Source of the DNA: Candidatus Methanobinarius endosymbioticus
GTDB lineage: Archaea; Methanobacteriota; Methanobacteria; Methanobacteriales; Methanobacteriaceae
Assembly: GCA_003315655.1 (NCBI GenBank)
Contig: NIZT01000059.1
Coordinates: 35,629-99,628, forward strand
DNA length: 64,000 nucleotides
Direction of reading: 5' to 3'
Positions 1 to 11,005 of this stretch are shown piece after piece; position 1 is the stretch's first letter; each line of letters opens with the position of its first letter. The position numbers and the translations under genes were made by a program. A model generated the notes under the pieces. It had not been told where the DNA came from and did no database searches. It was given only the letters and a program-made list of their open reading frames with translations.

Positions 1-611
1 TCTAGAAGAAAGAATATGGTCTAAATATGAAATATTCATCTATTTATAATGATTTATTTAAATCTATACTTTTTTCTAGATTTTGGCGTCAAATAAGTCC
101 ACTATACATATTATACATATTCTAGGTGAAGTGTCATATGGATTGATACAGAATAGTTTGTATATGTGATGTCTAATTATATTATTATAAAATATATTAT
201 ATGAACGTTACTATATTTAGATTATAATTCTTTTTAATATGAATAATTTTCATTAAAATAATATCTAGAATATAAATTCATATATTACAAAGTATTTATT
301 GAATTATTTTTTGAATTATTTATAGAAAAAGTTATTAATTATAAAAAATATATTAAATTTATAATTAATTATTAATTTATTACAGATATTAAAATTAACA
401 GATAATAAAAATTTTAATTAAAAATTAAAAAGATTTAAAAATTTATAGTTAATAATTTATTATATAAGATGTCGTAATTTTAGTTAATTCTATTTTTAAT
501 TGGTTTAGTATATTCAATCTTAGGTCTAGATAAACTAATCGATGATCATTAATTATTTTATAAAAATCTTTTAATTTTAAATTCTACTATTATTTTTATA
601 CTATTCGGTGA
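1..611. other. A+T-rich stretch without a recognisable gene
   Basis: I see no reading frame, RNA gene or clear repeat here. The sequence is almost all A and T and has stops in every frame. The missing N-terminal part of the Fe-S protein that follows would be expected here, but no recognisable remnant of its ferredoxin domain remains. Confidence 0.6.
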
Positions 612-1366
612 AATTATAATGTATACTTTAAGGGATGCACAGCTCGTGAAAGAGTAAATAATATTTCAGAATCGACTGAAAAAATTCTGAATATTTTAGG
701 TATAAATTTTAAAACTTTGGGTGAAAATGAAGAATGTTGTGGCTCTGTTCTTCTTAGAACTGGTTTTGAAAAAGATGCAAAGGAACATATGGAAAAAAAA
801 ATTAAAAATCAAAAAGATAAACAAATAATTGTATCCTGTGCAGGGGGTTTTGTTATAAAACATTAAAAGAAGATTATAAAAAGCATTTGGGTATTGAATT
901 AGATGTAATTCATATATCTCAATTTTTAAAAGATTTGTTTGATAAAAAAATATTTAATTTTAAAAATTTAGATAAAAATAATTTGAATGTGACTTATCAT
1001 GATCCTTGTCATTTAGGACGCTATTCTGGAGAATATGATGCTCCAAGAGATGTTATAAATAATTTTGCTAATATTGTTGAGATGGAAAATATTCGTGAAA
1101 ATTCTAAATGTTGTGGATCTGGAGGAGGAGTAAAATCAGCATTTCCAGGCATTGCTAGTTCAATTGCTTCTGAAAGGTCTAAAGAAGCTCAAGATATTGG
1201 TTGTAATTTATTATTAACCTCTTGTCCATTTTGTAAATTAAATCTTGATGAAAATTCTCCACTTGAGGTTTTAGATTTATCAGAATTTGTTTTAAAATTT
1301 ATAGATAATGATAAAGATTGTTCTAAAGATTCTAAAAATTCAAAAAAAATTAGGGAGAGTAATTAA
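612..1366 (+). pseudogene. LutA/HdrD-like cysteine-rich (CCG) domain protein, broken
   Basis: Decayed gene for a protein with two CCG (cysteine-rich) domains, the type found in HdrB/HdrD, GlcF and LutA. These domains bind an unusual [4Fe-4S] cluster in electron-transfer subunits. Visible remains are YFKGCTARERV, EECCGS, YHDPCHLGRYSGEYD, SKCCGSGGGV and TSCPFCKLNLD. The reading frame enters directly after a TGA at 609-611, so the start and any N-terminal ferredoxin domain are gone. A frameshift near 850 splits the rest, where a CAGCYKTLKEDY-like segment is expected. It ends directly before the LutB-like gene, so the two once formed an operon. The family is clear; the exact substrate is not. Confidence 0.7.
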
Positions 1367-2645
1367 ATGAATGAAAAAGAGTTAAAAGCTATGAGAAATT
1401 CATTTAAAACAGTTCAAGATAAACGTGAAAATATTCTTGATGATCCTCAAAATAAAAATCTACAAGAAAAAGTAATTGATATTAGAAAAGATGCTATTAA
1501 AAATAATGAAAAACTCTTAGAAATAGCTAAAAATTCTTTTAAAAATAATGATATTGATTATTTTCATGCAAATAATGCTGATGAAGCTAAAACTATAATT
1601 TATGATATTATTTCAGATGGATCTGTTTCTAAAGAAATTAATAATGGATTTAATCTTGAAAAATCTCTTGATGAAGGACTTAATGGTTCAAATTTTAATG
1701 ATAAAAAATCATTGCAAAATCTAAATCTAATACTCTAGGTGAAATTTCTATTTCTAAATTTTTAAAATCTAAAGATATGGATATTGTTGAAACTGATTTA
1801 GGTGACAGGATTTTACAATTAAAAGGAAAAGATAGTAAACCTACACATCCTATTGGTCCAGTTTCTCATTTAAATGTAGAAAATATAGCTAAAAGTGTCA
1901 ATGAAGCCATGAACACGGATGTTCCAGCTGAACCAAAATTTATCATGGAAATTATAAGGGATGATGTTTTAACTAGGTTAGAAAAAGCTAATATTGGGAT
2001 AAGTGGTGCTAATGCTGTAGCTAGTGAGGATGGATCTCTTGTTTTTGTTCATAATGAAGGAAATATCTCACTAATATCACTTATGAAAATACATATAATT
2101 GTGGTTGGAATAGATAAGTTTGTTAGAACCATTGAAGATACTATTTCAATAGCTAAATTAGAAACAATTTATGCCACTAAGAGGCCAAAGTGACTTCTTA
2201 CATTAATGTTGTGTCAGGACCTTCTAAAACTGCAGATATAGAAAAAAATTACTTAAAAATATGCATGGTGCAGAAAAAGTTGTTGTAATTATTCTTGATA
2301 ATGGGAGATCTGAAGCTATAGGATCCATTGGAGAATATCTTTTTTGTATTGGTTGTGGTAGCTGTATAATGACTTGTCCAGTTTACAATGCTCTTGGTAA
2401 TGAATTTGGTTTTAATAACTATTTGGGTGGTAGAGGAGTAGTTATGAGTAAATTTATACAAGATACTGAAACTAGCTTTGATTTAGGATTATATAAATGT
2501 ATTTTGTACAATAAATTGACCGGTTTCAATTGCAACCAATGAAATTATAGAAGGAATTCGCACAGAATCAAGAAAAAATGGTTTTTATCCTCAACAACAT
2601 GGAAAATTCAAGGATAATATCAAAAGTAAAGGATCTCCATATTAA
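1367..2645 (+). pseudogene. LutB-like LUD-domain iron-sulfur protein, broken
   Basis: Relic of a LutB/LUD-family protein: an N-terminal LUD domain followed by a C-terminal double [4Fe-4S] ferredoxin domain. This arrangement is seen in lactate-utilisation and Hdr-associated oxidoreductases. Readable pieces are residues 1-123 from ATG 1367, a second block from about 1739 (VETDLGDRILQL, ISGANAVASEDGS), an SGPSKTADIE block in a third frame near 2200, and the ferredoxin part (CIGCGSCIMTCPVYN) from 2261. At least three frameshifts separate them. The second cluster motif is also lost: after YKCIL the sequence reads YNKLTG, where a CxxCxxxCP series is expected, and the frame then shifts. This suggests a short deletion as well as point lesions. 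The gene abuts the CCG-domain relic upstream. Confidence 0.72.
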
Positions 2646-2906
2646 TTCTTTTAATTTAGTATACGCTTTTTATTCTATTATTTTATTATTTTTTTTATTA
2701 TTTTTTTAATTTAATTTTCAGATTAAATCTATCAAATATTTTAAAATATTATCAAAACAATTATATATTGATAATTTATTAAATATATATAAAATTTAAA
2801 AGTAATTTTATTAAAAAAATCAGTATAAAGTTATAAATAATTTTATACTATAGAAAACTAATTAAATTTTTATAAAAATTAATTTAATATTATAGGAAGA
2901 ATTGAA

Positions 2907-3134
2907 ATGAAAGTAAATACTTTGATAATTCATACAAAAAATTCAAAAAAATCATTAACATTTAAAGTAGGACAAACTTTGACATCGGATAAATTTGAAC
3001 TTTTAACTGTTGATAGTCCTATAAATTATATTAATATTAATACAAAAACTGGTTTCATAGAAATAAAAACTAATGAAGATAACTTTTTATGGTATTCTTT
3101 AAATGATATCCAATTTTTATCATTTAATATCTAA
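2907..3134 (+). CDS. small hypothetical protein (75 aa)
   Basis: I do not recognise this protein. It starts at ATG 2907 behind a GGAAG element about 10 nt upstream and has no signal peptide or membrane segment. It begins MKVNTLIIHTKNSKKSL and alternates hydrophobic and polar residues, which suggests a small all-beta domain. It stands alone between A+T-rich gaps, on the same strand as mfnB. Codon use is similar to the intact genes nearby. It is short, so a chance reading frame cannot be excluded. Confidence 0.5.
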   Translation: MKVNTLIIHTKNSKKSLTFKVGQTLTSDKFELLTVDSPINYININTKTGFIEIKTNEDNFLWYSLNDIQFLSFNI

Positions 3135-3554
3135 TACTTAATATTTATTATAAAGATATAATTGTATTAATTTTATTATTATTTTATAATTATATTATTT
3201 TATTATTTATTAGTATATTTATCTTTAATAGTCTTATAACTTTGATATTTAATATTTTTATATTATAATAGCTAATCTAACATTATTAAAATTATTAACA
3301 AAAAATTTATTAATTTTTGGATGTTTATTTTATTAAAATAATATTAATAATCAATAATTATTTTTTCATAATTATATTTGTATATATAATTTATCTAAAA
3401 ATAAATGAAATCTAAAAGTTTTTATATTATAGTTTTAATAAATTAAGTAAATTAATAAAAAATTAAAATATTTAATTAAATATAATATATTTTTTATAAA
3501 TTAAATAAATGAATATTATTTATTTTAATCAGAGAATTTTATGGAGGAAATGTA
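3135..3554. other. intergenic region upstream of mfnB
   Basis: A+T-rich and without a gene. A TTTTTATAAATT stretch near 3490 could be the TATA box for the mfnB-guaB pair. Nothing else stands out. Confidence 0.4.
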
Positions 3555-4271
3555 TTGCTTCTATTAATCAGCCCAATAAACAATGAAGAAGCACTTGAGT
3601 CTATTGAAGGTGGTGCAGATATAGTTGATGTTAAAAATCCTAAAGAAGGGTCTCTTGGTGCTAATTTTCCATGGGTAATAAAAGACATTAGGGAAATGAC
3701 TCCTGATGACATGTTAGTTAGTGCGACTCTTGGAAATGTACCTTATAAGCCAGGAACAGTATCGTTAGCTGCTATGGGTGCTTTAGTTTCTGGTGCAGAC
3801 TATATTAAAGTAGGACTTTTTGGTACATCTAACTATGATGAGGCTTTAGAAGTTATGACTAACGTTGTAAAAACTGTTAAAGATCAAAATCCTGATGCTA
3901 TAGTAGTAGCATCTGGTTATGCTGATGCTCATAGAGTTGGAGCTGTTAGTCCATGGGATATTCCAAAAATAGCTAAAGAATCTGGAAGTGATTTAGCTAT
4001 GTTAGATACAGCAGTTAAAGATGGAAAAACTTTATTTGAATATCTAAATATGGATGATTTAAAAAAATTTGTAAATGAAATCCATGGTTATGGTTTAAAA
4101 TCAGCACTTGCAGGGTCCGTTAAAAAAGCACAACTTGAACCATTATATGATATTGGATGTGATGTTGTTGGTGTTAGAGGTGCTGCATGTACTGGTGGGG
4201 ATAGAAATAATGGTAAAATCCATAGATCTGCAGTAGCTGAACTAAAAGAACTTGTTAATTCATTTAATTAA
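3555..4271 (+). CDS. mfnB: (5-formylfuran-3-yl)methyl phosphate synthase MfnB
   Basis: Makes 4-(hydroxymethyl)-2-furancarboxaldehyde phosphate from two glyceraldehyde-3-phosphate molecules, the first step to the furan of methanofuran, the C1 carrier that accepts CO2 in methanogenesis. It is a soluble TIM-barrel protein of 238 aa, the usual length. Visible family motifs are [20 protein letters not shown] (with the Schiff-base type lysine), YIKVGLFG, and [11 protein letters not shown] with the catalytic Asp/Lys pair. I chose TTG at 3555 because GGAGG lies directly upstream at 3543-3547 and the protein then begins MLLLISPIN as in homologues. guaB follows within about 20 nt on the same strand, so they are probably cotranscribed. 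The gene is undamaged. Confidence 0.93.
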   Translation: MLLLISPINNEEALESIEGGADIVDVKNPKEGSLGANFPWVIKDIREMTPDDMLVSATLGNVPYKPGTVSLAAMGALVSGADYIKVGLFGTSNYDEALEVMTNVVKTVKDQNPDAIVVASGYADAHRVGAVSPWDIPKIAKESGSDLAMLDTAVKDGKTLFEYLNMDDLKKFVNEIHGYGLKSALAGSVKKAQLEPLYDIGCDVVGVRGAACTGGDRNNGKIHRSAVAELKELVNSFN

Positions 4272-4288
4272 AAATAGGTGTGAGGGAA

Positions 4289-5773
4289 GTGTATTCAAAA
4301 AAATTAAAAGAAGCTGAATTAAGTTTTACATATGATGACTTTTTATTAGTTCCAAATACATCACATATTGAGGCAAAAGATGTTGCTACTAAAGCAAAAG
4401 TATCTAAAAATTTCGAATTAAATATTCCGATTATTAGTTCAGCTATGGACACGGTAACAGAGTCAGACATGGCAATTGCTTTAGCTCAAGAAGGAGGTCT
4501 TGGTGTTATTCATCGTAACATGACCTTAGAACAACAAGTTAAAGAAGTACAAAGAGTTAAAATGTCTGGTGATTTAACTATAAAAGATGTTGTTACTATC
4601 TCTCCAGATTCATTTATCAATACTGTTAAAAATATCATGGATGAAGAAGAAGTTAGTGGACTTCCTGTTATTGAAGATGAAAAATTAGTGGGAATTATCA
4701 GTAAAAGAGATATTACTCCATTTTTAAATAATAATAATACTTATAAGAAAGTAAAAGAAATAATGACTTCTGATGTTGTTACTATTGAAGAACCAATTAC
4801 TCCTTCAGAAGCTCTTGAATTAGCTTATGAAAATAAAGTTGAAAGACTTCCAGTTATTAGAGATGGTAAATTAGCAGGAATTGTTACTATAAGAGATATT
4901 TTAAATCATAAAAAATATCCTCATGCTGCAAGAGATAAAAAAGGAAGATTTTTAGTAGCTGCAGCAGCGGGTCCTTTTGACTTAGATCGTGCAATGGCAC
5001 TTGATGAAGCTGGTGCTGATATTATTGCTGTAGATTGTGCTCATGCTCATAATATTAATGTGGTTAAATTTGCAAAAACAATGAAAGATAATCTTGATGC
5101 AGATTTAATTATGGGTAATATTGCTACTCCTGAAGCTGCAGAAGATTTAATTGCTCAAGGTATTGAGGGTTTAAAAGTAGGTATTGGTCCAGGTTCAATG
5201 TGCACTACTAGAATAATTGCTGGTGTTGGTGTTCCTCAACTAACAGCTATTTCTGGAGTTGCTGATGTTGCTGATGATTATGGAATTCCTGTTATTGCAG
5301 ATGGTGGATTAAGATATTCTGGAGATATTGCAAAAGCTTTAGGAGCAGGTGCTGATATTGTAATGCTTGGAAACTTACTTGCTGGTACTTATGAATCTCC
5401 TGGTGATCTTGTTGTTATGAATGGAAGAAAATACAAAAAATATCGTGGTATGGGCTCTATGGGAGCTATGACTGGTGGATTTGGTGGAGGTGCAGATAGA
5501 TACTTCCAAAAAATCAAAGGTCCAATGAAACATTCAAAATTAGTTCCAGAGGGAGTTGAAGGAGCAGTTCCGTATAAAGGAACAGTAAATGAAGTAGTTT
5601 TCCAATTAGTTGGTGGTCTTAAAGCATCCATGGGATATTGTGGTGCTAAAGACATAGAAAACATGAAGAAAGTAGCTAGATTTGTTAGAATTACCTCAAG
5701 TGGTATCAAAGAAAGTCATCCTCATGATCTATTAATTACTAATGAAAGTCCTAATTATCCTACGTTGGATTAA
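4289..5773 (+). CDS. guaB: inosine-5'-monophosphate dehydrogenase
   Basis: Oxidises IMP to XMP with NAD+, the committed step of GMP synthesis. The protein has the standard layout: an (alpha/beta)8 barrel starting FTYDDFLLVPN, a pair of CBS domains at about residues 90-205 (VSGLPVIEDEKLVGIIS and VERLPVIRDGKLAGIVT), and the catalytic loop GPGSMCTTRI with the active-site cysteine. The flap region carries YRGMGSMGAM. There are two possible GTG starts, at 4280 and 4289. I prefer 4289 because AGGTG at 4276-4280 is then well spaced, giving MYSKKLKEAEL; the longer form would add three residues. It follows mfnB closely. No lesions. Confidence 0.95.
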   Translation: MYSKKLKEAELSFTYDDFLLVPNTSHIEAKDVATKAKVSKNFELNIPIISSAMDTVTESDMAIALAQEGGLGVIHRNMTLEQQVKEVQRVKMSGDLTIKDVVTISPDSFINTVKNIMDEEEVSGLPVIEDEKLVGIISKRDITPFLNNNNTYKKVKEIMTSDVVTIEEPITPSEALELAYENKVERLPVIRDGKLAGIVTIRDILNHKKYPHAARDKKGRFLVAAAAGPFDLDRAMALDEAGADIIAVDCAHAHNINVVKFAKTMKDNLDADLIMGNIATPEAAEDLIAQGIEGLKVGIGPGSMCTTRIIAGVGVPQLTAISGVADVADDYGIPVIADGGLRYSGDIAKALGAGADIVMLGNLLAGTYESPGDLVVMNGRKYKKYRGMGSMGAMTGGFGGGADRYFQKIKGPMKHSKLVPEGVEGAVPYKGTVNEVVFQLVGGLKASMGYCGAKDIENMKKVARFVRITSSGIKESHPHDLLITNESPNYPTLD

Positions 5774-5873
5774 TTAAGGACTTAAATTTTCTTTTTATTT
5801 AATTTAAATTATTTTATTATTTATTAGATTTTTTATTTTTATTTAAATATTCTATATATTGGTTTATCAATAA

Positions 5874-7919
5874 TTAATTATCTCTTAATAACATTGCATT
5901 AATTATTTAACATAAATTTCTAAATGGGGCTAATATTCCTGCAGCTAAAGGTAATGCAATTACATTATAACCTGCACCCAAACTAGGTTTTGATTCATTT
6001 TACTTGTTGTTTTTTCTCCGAGACCTAAAAATTTAATAATAGCTTGAGGATTGTTTTTTACTAATATAACATCTGCAGAATCAATATCTATTCCAATATC
6101 TGATGCTGGTAGACTTGGAGCATCATTTACTCCATCTTCAATCATCATCACTTTACCAGATTTTTGATATTCCTTAACAATTTTTTCTTTATCTTCTGGT
6201 AAGATTTTTCCATGAACATTTTTGATTTTTAATTTTTGAGCAACTAGATTAGGTGTTTCAAGATTATCTCCTGGGGTTTAACATAACTGGAGTAATTCCA
6301 TGTTTTTTAAGTGAATCTATCATATTTTTAGACTTTTTTTAATTTCATCACCTTGAGCAATAAAACTTAGTAATTCATCATTGTTGTTTAAGAGATAGCT
6401 AATAGAATTTCCATTTTCTGCAAATTTTTTAAATGTTTCTTTTTCATGTTTGATATGTTTCTCATCTAAATAAGTTTCAGATACAATTCTATATTTTCAC
6501 CATCAAGTTCTCCACTTAAACCAATTCCAGTTTCCTAATGAGTGTTTGAAGCATTTTCAATATTTATTTCTTTTTCTCTAGCTTTAGATAAAATACCAAT
6601 AGCTAAAGGATGAGTAGATCCTTTTTCAAGAGAAGCACTAATTTTTAATATATCTTCATCATTTAAATTTTCTTTTAAACTATTATATCTTGTTACTTTA
6701 AAGTTTCCTTCAGTCAATGTTCCAGTTTTATCAATTAAAACATATTTCAATCGTTTTATTTGTTCAAAAGACGTTCTATTTCTAAATAATAGGCTGTTTT
6801 TTGCACCTATTGATGTACTTCTAGCTATTACGAGTGATATGGCTAGTCATGATGCATGAGGGCAGGCTATTACAAAAACAGTCACAACTACAGAAAAAGC
6901 AACACTAATATTTTCTACAAAATATCATGACGTAAATGAAATAATTCCTAAAATAATAGCTACATAAAACAAGGCTCTTGCAATAACATCTGCCATTGTT
7001 TCTCTTTTTGAGCTTCTGAAACAAACTTTTGAACTTGTGAAAGATAGCTGGTTTTCCCAGTTCCTGTTATTTCAATTTATATAGTTCCTTTACCATTTAC
7101 AGATCCTCCAATAACTTTATTATCAATAGTTTTAGCTATTTGTTTGAATTCACCAGTTACCATAGACTCATTGATACTAGTTTTTCCAGCTATTATTTTT
7201 CCATCTGCAGGAACTTTTTCCCTGCTCTTACTTCAACATAATCTCCTTCTTTTAGTGTTTCAATGTTTACATCAGTGATTTTTGTGTTATTATTTTTATT
7301 TTTTAAATCATTATTTTCTATATTGCCTCTTTCATGATTTTTTCTTTCACTATTTATTTCACCTTCAATTTTATGAGCTTTTTTGGAAGTATTTTAGCTA
7401 GTTTATCACTGCAGAACCTGCATTCATTATTGAATTCATTTCTATAATATGTCCACTAACATTATATCTATTAAATTAACTAATTCCCAAAAGAAGTCTG
7501 TAACCATAGGATGCATGTGGAAGTTGTTATTTGCAAAAACAGAATAAATACTGTAGAAATGAGCTACTGTAATTCCCATTACTATCAATGTCATCATTGC
7601 AGGTTTTCTATTTTTAATCCTGTTTTAGCTCCATTAAAAAATGATTGACCTCTATAAAAATACAATATTGTTCCAATAACTAAAATTATCCAATATGATC
7701 CTGGAAATGTAATTTGGAATAGCATTTCCATACCCATCATTGGAGATAATATAATTATTGGTATGGTTAAAATCAAATAAACCCAAAATTTCTTTTTAAG
7801 ATCTTCCATATCCATTCCTTCCATTCCTCAATGATTCACATGAGTATGGTTCATTTGCAGATTATCCATTTGGGCAGGAGATAATTTGTCTTCATTTTCA
7901 GAGCTATTTTTTTATCCAT
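5874..7919 (-). pseudogene. CopB-type heavy-metal P1B ATPase, heavily decayed
   Basis: Relic of a copper or silver exporting P-type ATPase. From ATG 7919 one reads a histidine-rich N-terminus, hydrophobic segments around YWIILVIGTILYFYRG, the CPH metal-site helix (VIACPHA), the phosphorylation motif DKTGTLTEG and the hinge DGVNDAPSL. The damage is of many kinds. There is an in-frame TGA after the His-rich stretch and another at 6847-6849 inside the CPH helix, next to a missense change where CPHALGLA is expected. At least five frameshifts are present. Several residues are missing after DGVNDAP, and there is a gap between ILAPF and the last readable piece INAMLLRDN. These cannot all be base-calling slips. 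The CPH motif suggests the CopB branch. Confidence 0.85.
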
Positions 7920-8333
7920 AATAATTTTTCCCGTTTAATTTCTATTATTTTTTATTAATCTTTATTAATTACTTAATTTACTTAATTTTAGTAATTTTGT
8001 TATTTTTTATTTTATAGAAAAATTCAATATATTCAAATATTAATTATTAAATTATTAATTAAAAATATTTAGTTATTAATTAATATAATTTATTACGAAA
8101 TTGTATATAATAATTATGGGAAATATAATAATATTTAATTCATATAATAATAAAAATAGTATAAAAATCATAAAACTAATATGAAAATAATAATTATTAT
8201 AAAATTAGAATAAAAATATAAAATAATATATTAAAATATAATTAATAATTAAATTATTAATGAGTATAATAATTTAATAAACTAAATTTATTTTATAACT
8301 AAATAATTTTTATAAAAATATTGAAGTGTTAAA
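7920..8333. other. A+T-rich intergenic region
   Basis: Divergent intergenic stretch between the copB relic (minus) and the HD-domain gene (plus). Long A and T runs, no gene seen and no convincing operator. Confidence 0.4.
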
Positions 8334-9581
8334 ATGCCTGATTCAACTAAATTTCTTCGAGATAGTGTTCATGGTAACGTTTCATTGAATGAATTTGAAG
8401 TAAAAGTGATGGATTCTCCTCAAATTCAACGTTTGCGGAGAATAAAACAACTAGGTTTTATATCTTTAGTTTATCCTGGTGCAAATCATTCTCGTCTTGA
8501 ACATTCAATTGGAACTATGTTTTTAGGATCAAAATTAGCTAATCATCTTGAATTGTCTGATTATAATAAAAAACTGGTTAGAATAGCAGCATTACTTCAT
8601 GATGCTGGTCATGGACCATTTTCACATGTTTCAGAAGCTGTTTCAGAAGTTAAACACGAAGTTTTAACAGCTAAAGTCATTGAAGAAACATCTTTAAATG
8701 ATATTATCTCTAAAGAATTTGATCCTAAAGAAATCATTGACATTGTGAATGGTAAAGGCCCACTTGGACCTATTGTTTCTGGAGAACTTGATGTAGATCG
8801 TATGGATTATCTTATTCGAGACTCTCACTATACTGGTGTAGCATATGGTGTAATAGATGCAGATCGGATTATAGCTAACCTCAAACTTAAACAATATTTG
8901 ATTCTTGATATAAAAGGTGTTCAAGCAGCTGAAGAAGCTCTTGTAGCTAGATATCAAATGTATCCAAGTGTTTATCAACACCACACTACTCGTATTGTTA
9001 ATGCAATGTTTAGAAGATGTCTTAAAAGAGTTTTTAATGAAGGACTTGTTGATAGTAAAGATATGTATAAGTATGATGATTCAGATATGTTATGTATGTG
9101 TAGAAATGTGGATGAAACTGAATCAAAAGATAAAAAGTTTATTAAAGATATTATTACTAGATTAGACAACAGAAACTTACTTAAAAGTGTGTGTTCAACT
9201 CGTTTAAATGAATTTGAAAATCCTCAAGAAGTTTTTAAAATAGATAAAAAAGCATTAGATAAATGTGAAGAAGATATTGGTGAGGATATGGATATTGATA
9301 AAGACTATGTGATTTTAAATATTCCAGAATATCCTCGTTTCGATGAAATGAAGACACAAATGGCCCTTGGTGATGAACTTTTCCATCTTAATGAAATTTC
9401 AAGCATTGTTAAAGCTCTTCAAAGTGCTAGATTTAATTACCCTGATATATGTCTTTATGTTTCAAAAGAAGACAGACATAAATTTAAAAATTTCAAATTA
9501 GATAATTATTTAGACCTTCCAGAAAAATTAGAAAAAAAATTTGATACTGTTCATGTTGAACAATCTAAATTATTGGAATGA
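8334..9581 (+). CDS. HD-domain phosphohydrolase
   Basis: Metal-dependent HD-superfamily phosphohydrolase of the archaeal/bacterial family that includes dNTP triphosphohydrolase-like proteins. The substrate is unknown but probably a nucleotide. The 415-aa protein starts MPDSTKFLRDSVHG, typical of the family. The metal ligands are visible: H in SRLEHSIG, HD in LLHDAGHGPFSH, and D in DVDRMDYLIRDSHYTG. It begins at ATG 8334 after a GAAGTG element. It stands alone on the plus strand, followed by ubiX after about 190 nt. It is intact and has ordinary codon use. Confidence 0.87.
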   Translation: MPDSTKFLRDSVHGNVSLNEFEVKVMDSPQIQRLRRIKQLGFISLVYPGANHSRLEHSIGTMFLGSKLANHLELSDYNKKLVRIAALLHDAGHGPFSHVSEAVSEVKHEVLTAKVIEETSLNDIISKEFDPKEIIDIVNGKGPLGPIVSGELDVDRMDYLIRDSHYTGVAYGVIDADRIIANLKLKQYLILDIKGVQAAEEALVARYQMYPSVYQHHTTRIVNAMFRRCLKRVFNEGLVDSKDMYKYDDSDMLCMCRNVDETESKDKKFIKDIITRLDNRNLLKSVCSTRLNEFENPQEVFKIDKKALDKCEEDIGEDMDIDKDYVILNIPEYPRFDEMKTQMALGDELFHLNEISSIVKALQSARFNYPDICLYVSKEDRHKFKNFKLDNYLDLPEKLEKKFDTVHVEQSKLLE

Positions 9582-9768
9582 ATATTGAATTAGTTAATTA
9601 TAATATTAATAAAATAATTTTAATATAATTTAGAAATTTACTATAATTAGAATAAATTTGATGTATTTTTTATATAAAAATAAAAAATATAAAAATAATA
9701 ATCTTAATAAATATAAATAAATATATAATAAAATATAATTTATTATTTATTTAATTAAATAATGTAAT

Positions 9769-10347
9769 ATGAATAATATACTGATTAAAAGATATAATAT
9801 GATTGTAGTAGCTATTACTGGGGCAAGTGGTGTTACCTATAGTTTAAAACTACTTGAAGCATTAAAAAAATTAGACATTGAAACTGGACTTGTGGTAAGT
9901 AAACCTGCTGAAATAATTTTTGACTATGAGTTAAATATGAAATTGGGGGAAATTAAAGACTTAGCTGATCATTATTATGAACCAAATGACTTAACTTCTT
10001 CTATAAATAGTGGATCATTTAAATTTGAGTCTCTTGTCATAGTTCCATGTTCTATGAAAACTTTATCAGCTATAGCTAATGGTTATGGCAATAATGCAAT
10101 AACAAGGGTAGCTGATGTGGCATTAAAAGAAAAAAGAAAGACAGTGATCATTCCTCGTGAAACACCTCTTAGACCGATTCATTTAGAACATATGTTGGAA
10201 ATAGCTAAAGAAGGGGGAATTATTCTACCAGCAATGCCTGCATTTTATCATAATCCTGACAATGTTAATGATTTAGTTAATTTTGTAGTAGGAAAAATAT
10301 TGGATTCATTAGGAATTGAAAACAATTTATTTAAACGTTGGGAATAA
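9769..10347 (+). CDS. ubiX: UbiX-like flavin prenyltransferase
   Basis: Prenylates FMN with dimethylallyl phosphate to make prenyl-FMN, the cofactor of UbiD-type decarboxylases. The flavin-binding start IVVAITGASGVTYSLKLLEA is characteristic. So are the later VVIVPCSMKTLSAIANG-like stretch and RETPLRPIHLEHM, which binds phosphate. The product is 192 aa from ATG 9769. A start at the internal ATG 9799 would give MIVVAITGAS, closer to most homologues, and neither has a strong ribosome binding site. The cbiT relic follows about 40 nt downstream. The gene is intact. Confidence 0.88.
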   Translation: MNNILIKRYNMIVVAITGASGVTYSLKLLEALKKLDIETGLVVSKPAEIIFDYELNMKLGEIKDLADHYYEPNDLTSSINSGSFKFESLVIVPCSMKTLSAIANGYGNNAITRVADVALKEKRKTVIIPRETPLRPIHLEHMLEIAKEGGIILPAMPAFYHNPDNVNDLVNFVVGKILDSLGIENNLFKRWE

Positions 10348-10387
10348 AATAAATTTTATTAAGCCTATTTTTATAAGGAGATTATTT

Positions 10388-10952
10388 ATTATTGAAGATA
10401 ATGACTTTATATGTTCTGATAATGTTCCAAGCCCTACAAAGGAAGAAATACGATGTTTAGTCCTTTGTAAAAGTGAACTTTCTAAAAATGATATTGTAGT
10501 TGATATTGGGTGTGGAACTGGTGGAATTACTGTAGAATTTGCAAAAAAAGCAAAAAAGTCATATCTATAGATAAAAACCCTGAAGCTATAGAATTAACTT
10601 CTAAGAATATCAAAAAACATGAAATTTTTAATAAAGTTGAACTTATTGAAGATGATGGAGTTTCAGCTTTAAAATCGATTGATAATATGGATATAGCTAT
10701 TGTTGGTGGTAGTGGTGGGATTTAAATCAAATTTTAGAGATTGTTTCATCTAAATTAAATCTTAATGGTAGAATCATAATCACTGCAATTTTACTTGAAA
10801 CTAAAGATCAAGCTATTGATAAACTTAAAAAATTAGGTCAAAGTCCAAAAATTGTTGAAGTTAATATTTCAAGAGGTAAAGTTCTTGAAAGAGGAACTTT
10901 GATGATGGCAGAAAATCCTATAGCTATTATTTCATCGAAAATTGTAGAGTGA
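10388..10952 (+). pseudogene. cbiT: cobalt-precorrin decarboxylating methyltransferase CbiT, broken
   Basis: Relic of CbiT, the SAM-dependent enzyme that methylates C15 and decarboxylates a cobalt-precorrin in anaerobic B12 synthesis. The SAM motif DIGCGTGGITVEFA, SIDKNPEAIELT and IVGGSGG are easy to read, and NVPSPTKEEIR near the N-terminus is typical. Three lesions are visible. The codon 7 nt after the AAGGAG ribosome site is ATT (10388), so the start codon appears mutated. A one-base loss lies near 10555 (KKAKKVISIDKN is split). Another lies near 10720 (GGSGG is followed by a shifted DLNQILEIV). Methanogens need corrinoid for Mtr, so another source or a working copy is expected. Confidence 0.82.
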
Positions 10953-11005
10953 TTTTATTAATTTATCAAAATATAATAAATAAAAATATAATGAATGATT
11001 AATGA

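Noticed and set aside
612..2645. Thiol:fumarate reductase subunit TfrB
   Set aside because: The CCG domains fit, but the LUD domain with C-terminal ferredoxin in the second gene matches the LutA/LutB pattern better than TfrA/TfrB.
5389..5709. Minus-strand open frame inside guaB
   Set aside because: It is the antisense shadow of guaB, with no ribosome site and no recognisable protein.
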